Source of the DNA: Yoonia sp. F2084L
GTDB taxonomy: Bacteria > Pseudomonadota > Alphaproteobacteria > Rhodobacterales > Rhodobacteraceae
DNA length: 64,000 nucleotides
Reading direction: 5' to 3'
Assembly: GCF_023015625.1 (NCBI RefSeq)
Contig: NZ_JALKAH010000005.1
Coordinates: 1 to 64,000 of the forward strand
Shown: positions 61,228-64,000 of the stretch, in pieces
Layout: each line of letters starts with the position of its first letter
Position numbering within the stretch: the first letter of the stretch is position 1
Program-made: the position numbers and the translations under genes
Notes under the pieces: model-generated
Databases searched by the model: none
What the model saw: the letters and a program-made list of their open reading frames with translations, nothing else
What the model was told of the DNA's origin: nothing

Positions 61228-62505
61228 ATGCCCGACCCTACATTTGCAAACCTTCCAACAAATCCAGACGTTGTGGTGATCGGCGCTGGTTCTGCTGGGC
61301 TGGGTGCCGCACGGAGACTGCTGAAAGGCGGGAAATCTGTCATGGTTCTTGAGGCCGCAAACCGGGTCGGCGGGCGCGCATGGACGCAAAGCGAGAGTTT
61401 TGGCGTGCCCGTAGACATGGGGGCGTCATGGGTGTCTGGGGCGAACAAAAATCCTTATGCCAAGATTGCGCGCAAGAGCGGCTTTAAGCTGATAGAGCAT
61501 ACCCATGCACAGACCGATCTCTTCCGCATGGATGGATCGCGGGCCAATGCGCAGGACTACAAAGACTACGCGAAAAACGCCAAAGCGCTGCAAAAAAGCA
61601 TGAATAGAGCGGGCAAAAAGGGCCGCGACGTGCCCGCATCAGAGGTCACCCCGAATGATCTGCCTTGGATGGGCGCAATCCAGTCGTGGCTGGGGCCCAT
61701 GGACTATGGTGTGGACTTTGACGAAATCTCGACGCTGGATGACTGGCAGGGCAAAAGTGATCAACCAAGCTATTTCGTACGCGAGGGTCTGGGATCCGTT
61801 GTCGCCACCAGAGCCGAGGGGCTGCCCATCAAGCTGAACACCACGGTCACCCACATTGACTGGAGTGGCACCGGCGTCCGCATCGAAACCAACAACGGGA
61901 CAATAGCCGCTAAGGTCTGTGTCATCACCGTGTCAACTGGCGTGCTTGCGACGGGTAAGATGCGCTTCACCCCTGATTTGCCTGCATCAAAGATCGAAGC
62001 TGCGCATAACCTACCGATGGGCCTGCTTGTCAAAGTACCGATGATGTTTGATGGCGCACGCTTGGGTTTGGGTGAAAACAACTGGGTGACCTATCAGGTC
62101 CCCAATGAGATCCCCACAAAGGCCTGTTACTTCATCGCTTGGCCATGTGGACATGACTACCTGTTTGGCAATATCGGCGGAAAGCTGGGGTGGGATTTGT
62201 CCCGCGAACACTCCGACGTGACAGTCGATTTCGCAATGGAGGAGTTGGTGAAACTTGTGGGCTCTGATGCACGCAAGCATTTCATCAAAGGGTTCCGCAC
62301 CGATTGGGCGAATGATGAAAACACGCTTGGTGCCTATGCCGCCGTGAAACCTGGGCACGTTGGTGTACGCAAGACGCTAGGGGCCCCGGTGGGCGACCGC
62401 CTGTTTTTTGCTGGCGAGGCGATGGACGGCGGGTACCCTGCATTGGTCAGCGGGGCCTACACAAGCGGGAAGCGCGCTGCGCGAAAAATCTGCAAAGTGA
62501 TTTGA
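61228..62505 (+). CDS. Cytoplasmic flavin monoamine oxidase
   Basis: The 425-residue protein starts at the ATG at 61228 behind TTTTTGAGGAGGCAGATC, a very strong ribosome site. The FAD motif VVVIGAGSAGLGAARRLLKG comes at about 15-34 with no signal peptide before it. EAANRVGGRAWTQSESFGVP and the C-terminal RLFFAGEAMDGGYPALVSGA match the paralogue at 53887-55287 closely. It would oxidise an amine in the cytoplasm. The pairing of one exported and one cytoplasmic oxidase in the same locus is unusual. Confidence 0.87.
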   Translation: MPDPTFANLPTNPDVVVIGAGSAGLGAARRLLKGGKSVMVLEAANRVGGRAWTQSESFGVPVDMGASWVSGANKNPYAKIARKSGFKLIEHTHAQTDLFRMDGSRANAQDYKDYAKNAKALQKSMNRAGKKGRDVPASEVTPNDLPWMGAIQSWLGPMDYGVDFDEISTLDDWQGKSDQPSYFVREGLGSVVATRAEGLPIKLNTTVTHIDWSGTGVRIETNNGTIAAKVCVITVSTGVLATGKMRFTPDLPASKIEAAHNLPMGLLVKVPMMFDGARLGLGENNWVTYQVPNEIPTKACYFIAWPCGHDYLFGNIGGKLGWDLSREHSDVTVDFAMEELVKLVGSDARKHFIKGFRTDWANDENTLGAYAAVKPGHVGVRKTLGAPVGDRLFFAGEAMDGGYPALVSGAYTSGKRAARKICKVI

Positions 62506-62769
62506 CACCATGCGACGCACATCCAACGGCTGCTTCACAAGCGAGTGCCTTGGCCAATGGCAGCAACGCAGGACATGGTCGAGATCGAAGCGGTCTGAGC
62601 TCATTCGGGACAATTCCATGACCGCAGCACGATCGGTCTTTGAGTATCAGGTCAAACCAATCATAGTCCGTATGAACTGCGCTTTCAGCGAACAGTGAAG
62701 CGTTCCATCTCATAGAACAGGCGACACATATCTAACACCCGAGTCCCGCTCCAACACATCGGCTGACGC

Positions 62770-63567
62770 CTATGCGCTCGACTTGCTACGCCAACCGATG
62801 ATGTTCAACGCTGCAAAGAGAACTGCCGCCACACAAACAATGGATGGCCCGGCGGGCGTGTCGAAGATATAGGCGCCCTGTAACCCGGCAATTGCAGAGA
62901 TAGTGCCGATTGCAGCCGCGATCACAGCCATCGCCTCTGGTGTGCGTGCCAGACCCCGCGCCGCAGCAGCCGGGATAATCAGGAGTGCGGCGATCAAAAG
63001 CACGCCAACCACTTTAATCGCGACCGCAACAACAATCGCCAGAGAAACCGTCAGAATAAGCTGTTCACGTTTGGGGTTCAGCCCGCTGGCATAGGCCAGT
63101 TCCTCGTTCAGTGTTGATGTCAGCAAGGCCGACCAGCGCCATAGGATCATCGCAACCACAAGCGCAGCCCCACCCCAGATGACCATCAAATCCGTCCGCG
63201 ATACCGCAAGAATATCGCCAAACAGATATGCCATCAGGTCAATGCGCACACCAGACAGGAACGACACTGCCACAAGGCCAAAGGCCAATGCCGAATGGGC
63301 AAGCACCCCCAAGAGCGTGTCCATTGCGTAACCACGTCCGGCCAGCAACGTCACGGTCAGCGCCATCATCAGCGCCACAGCCATCGCACCTGCAAAGACC
63401 GACACCTCAAGTGCCAGCGACAAGGCGACCCCAAGGATCGCCGCATGTGCGGTCGCGTCGCCAAAATAGGCCATCCGCCGCCAGACCACGAAACAGCCCA
63501 AAGGTGCTGCCGCAAAGGCCACACCGACCCCGGCAAGCATGGCGCGGGTCATAAAGTCATCAAGCAT
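62770..63567 (-). CDS. znuB: Zinc ABC transporter permease (ZnuB)
   Basis: The 265-residue protein of the ABC-3 metal permease family has about seven to eight transmembrane segments. Family blocks are PLGCFVVWRRMAYFGDATAH near 23-42, MDTLLGVLAHSALAFGLVAV near 81-100 and LLIAALLIIPAAAARGLA near 187-204. Its ATG overlaps the znuC stop (TAATG). It would import zinc with ZnuC and a ZnuA encoded elsewhere. The 264 bp downstream of its stop, up to the amine-oxidase gene, show no further gene. Confidence 0.9.
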   Translation of the reverse strand: MLDDFMTRAMLAGVGVAFAAAPLGCFVVWRRMAYFGDATAHAAILGVALSLALEVSVFAGAMAVALMMALTVTLLAGRGYAMDTLLGVLAHSALAFGLVAVSFLSGVRIDLMAYLFGDILAVSRTDLMVIWGGAALVVAMILWRWSALLTSTLNEELAYASGLNPKREQLILTVSLAIVVAVAIKVVGVLLIAALLIIPAAAARGLARTPEAMAVIAAAIGTISAIAGLQGAYIFDTPAGPSIVCVAAVLFAALNIIGWRSKSSA

Positions 63568-64000
63568 TATTCGGCGGCCTCATGGCTATGTGCATGGCTG
63601 TGGTTGTGATCATGGTCATGGTCGTGATCGTGATCGTGATCGTGATCGTGGTCATGCCGGTAAAGCGCCAAAGCGCCACCCGTCCCCGTCCCGAAAAGCG
63701 CGCGATATTCTGGCGCAGAGGCGACAACCGCGGGTGCGCCCTCGCAACAGACATGACCGTTGAGGCAGATCACTCGGTCAGATGCGCTCATCACCACATG
63801 CAATTCATGGCTGATCATCAAGACGGCACAGCCCGTGTCCTGACGCACCGCGTCAATCTGCTGGTAAAACGCGGCTGATCCTGGCTGATCAAGCCCCTGT
63901 GTCGCCTCATCCAACAGCAAAACGTCAGGCCGGTTGATCAAGGCGCGCGCCAACATGACGCGCTGAAACTGCCCGCCAGACAACTGCGACATTTGCCTTT
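63567..64000 (-). CDS. znuC: Zinc ABC transporter ATP-binding protein (ZnuC), 3' part only
   Basis: The gene enters from beyond the window end; the last 144 codons or so are visible. They begin at the ABC signature SQLSGGQFQRVMLARAL, continue with Walker B VLLLDEATQGLD and the His switch MISHELHVVMSASD, and end with a long His/Asp tail (HDHDHDHDHD and then HNHSHAHSHEAAE). Such His-rich tails are found on ZnuC proteins and probably buffer or sense zinc. An ATG at 63992 is internal, since the Walker A half must lie upstream. Confidence 0.9.
   Translation of the reverse strand, partial: RQMSQLSGGQFQRVMLARALINRPDVLLLDEATQGLDQPGSAAFYQQIDAVRQDTGCAVLMISHELHVVMSASDRVICLNGHVCCEGAPAVVASAPEYRALFGTGTGGALALYRHDHDHDHDHDHDHDHDHNHSHAHSHEAAE
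63606..63656 (-). repeat. Tandem GTGATC-type repeat encoding the (His-Asp)n tail of ZnuC
   Basis: Seventeen consecutive codons read as alternating His and Asp on the minus strand. The core is five near-perfect GTGATC units between 63624 and 63653. Such repeats expand and contract by slippage, so the tail length may vary between strains. Confidence 0.75.

Overview
The window looks like an alphaproteobacterial, most likely Rhodobacterales (Roseobacter-group), replicon segment. I infer this from the gene families rather than from any marker gene: TRAP, TAXI and TTT carboxylate transporters, hydantoinase/oxoprolinase genes with a ribose-type ABC importer, trimethylamine-dehydrogenase-like flavoproteins with Pot and Puu genes, a TorF-type porin and a His-rich ZnuC. 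I saw no rRNA, tRNA, CRISPR array or replication origin.

Region 1 (1-13.65 kb) is decayed mobile DNA carrying defence genes. An IS3-family 3' end interrupts a tyrosine integrase. It is followed on the minus strand by DUF262/DUF1524 (GmrSD-like), a ParB-like/TIR-like fusion, HsdS and a PD-(D/E)XK-methyltransferase fusion, with no HsdR helicase. Beyond a 765-bp gap lie a D12-class adenine methylase and a ParB-like gene broken by one in-frame stop. Next come a DUF3987 remnant with TGTCGCA repeats, a 5'-truncated GGDEF-EAL gene, a recombinase tail and a second, different IS3-family fragment.

Region 2 (13.6-24.3 kb) is a divergent catabolic locus. One arm encodes a ribose-type ABC importer, HyuAB and an MDR oxidoreductase. 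The other encodes a GntR regulator, an M24 peptidase and a GAF protein. A cyclic amide is the likely substrate.

Region 3 (24.3-37.8 kb) stacks three carboxylate uptake systems (TctCBA, TAXI-TRAP, DctPQM) with a DenD-like dehydrogenase, an alpha/beta hydrolase, a FadR-type GntR regulator and a cyclase-family hydrolase. Five promoter regions share the 12-mer AACTGGTATGAT or a one-mismatch copy, which suggests a single local regulon.

Region 4 (38.2-46.3 kb) is a set of exported proteins: an Asp-box beta-propeller, a VOC protein, a di-haem cytochrome and a Tricorn-like S41 protease. A small secreted protein and a TorF-like porin follow on the other strand.

Region 5 (46.4-62.5 kb) is an amine-catabolic locus. 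A ten-gene minus-strand operon runs PotDBCA, a BetI-like TetR, a Tat-exported amine oxidase, two trimethylamine-dehydrogenase-like flavoproteins (one with a ferritin-like C-terminal extension), PuuB and PuuC. A cupin and a second amine oxidase are divergent. Two near-identical TGAA-N6-TTCA operators lie between the two arms. Region 6 (62.8-64 kb) is znuB and a partial znuC.
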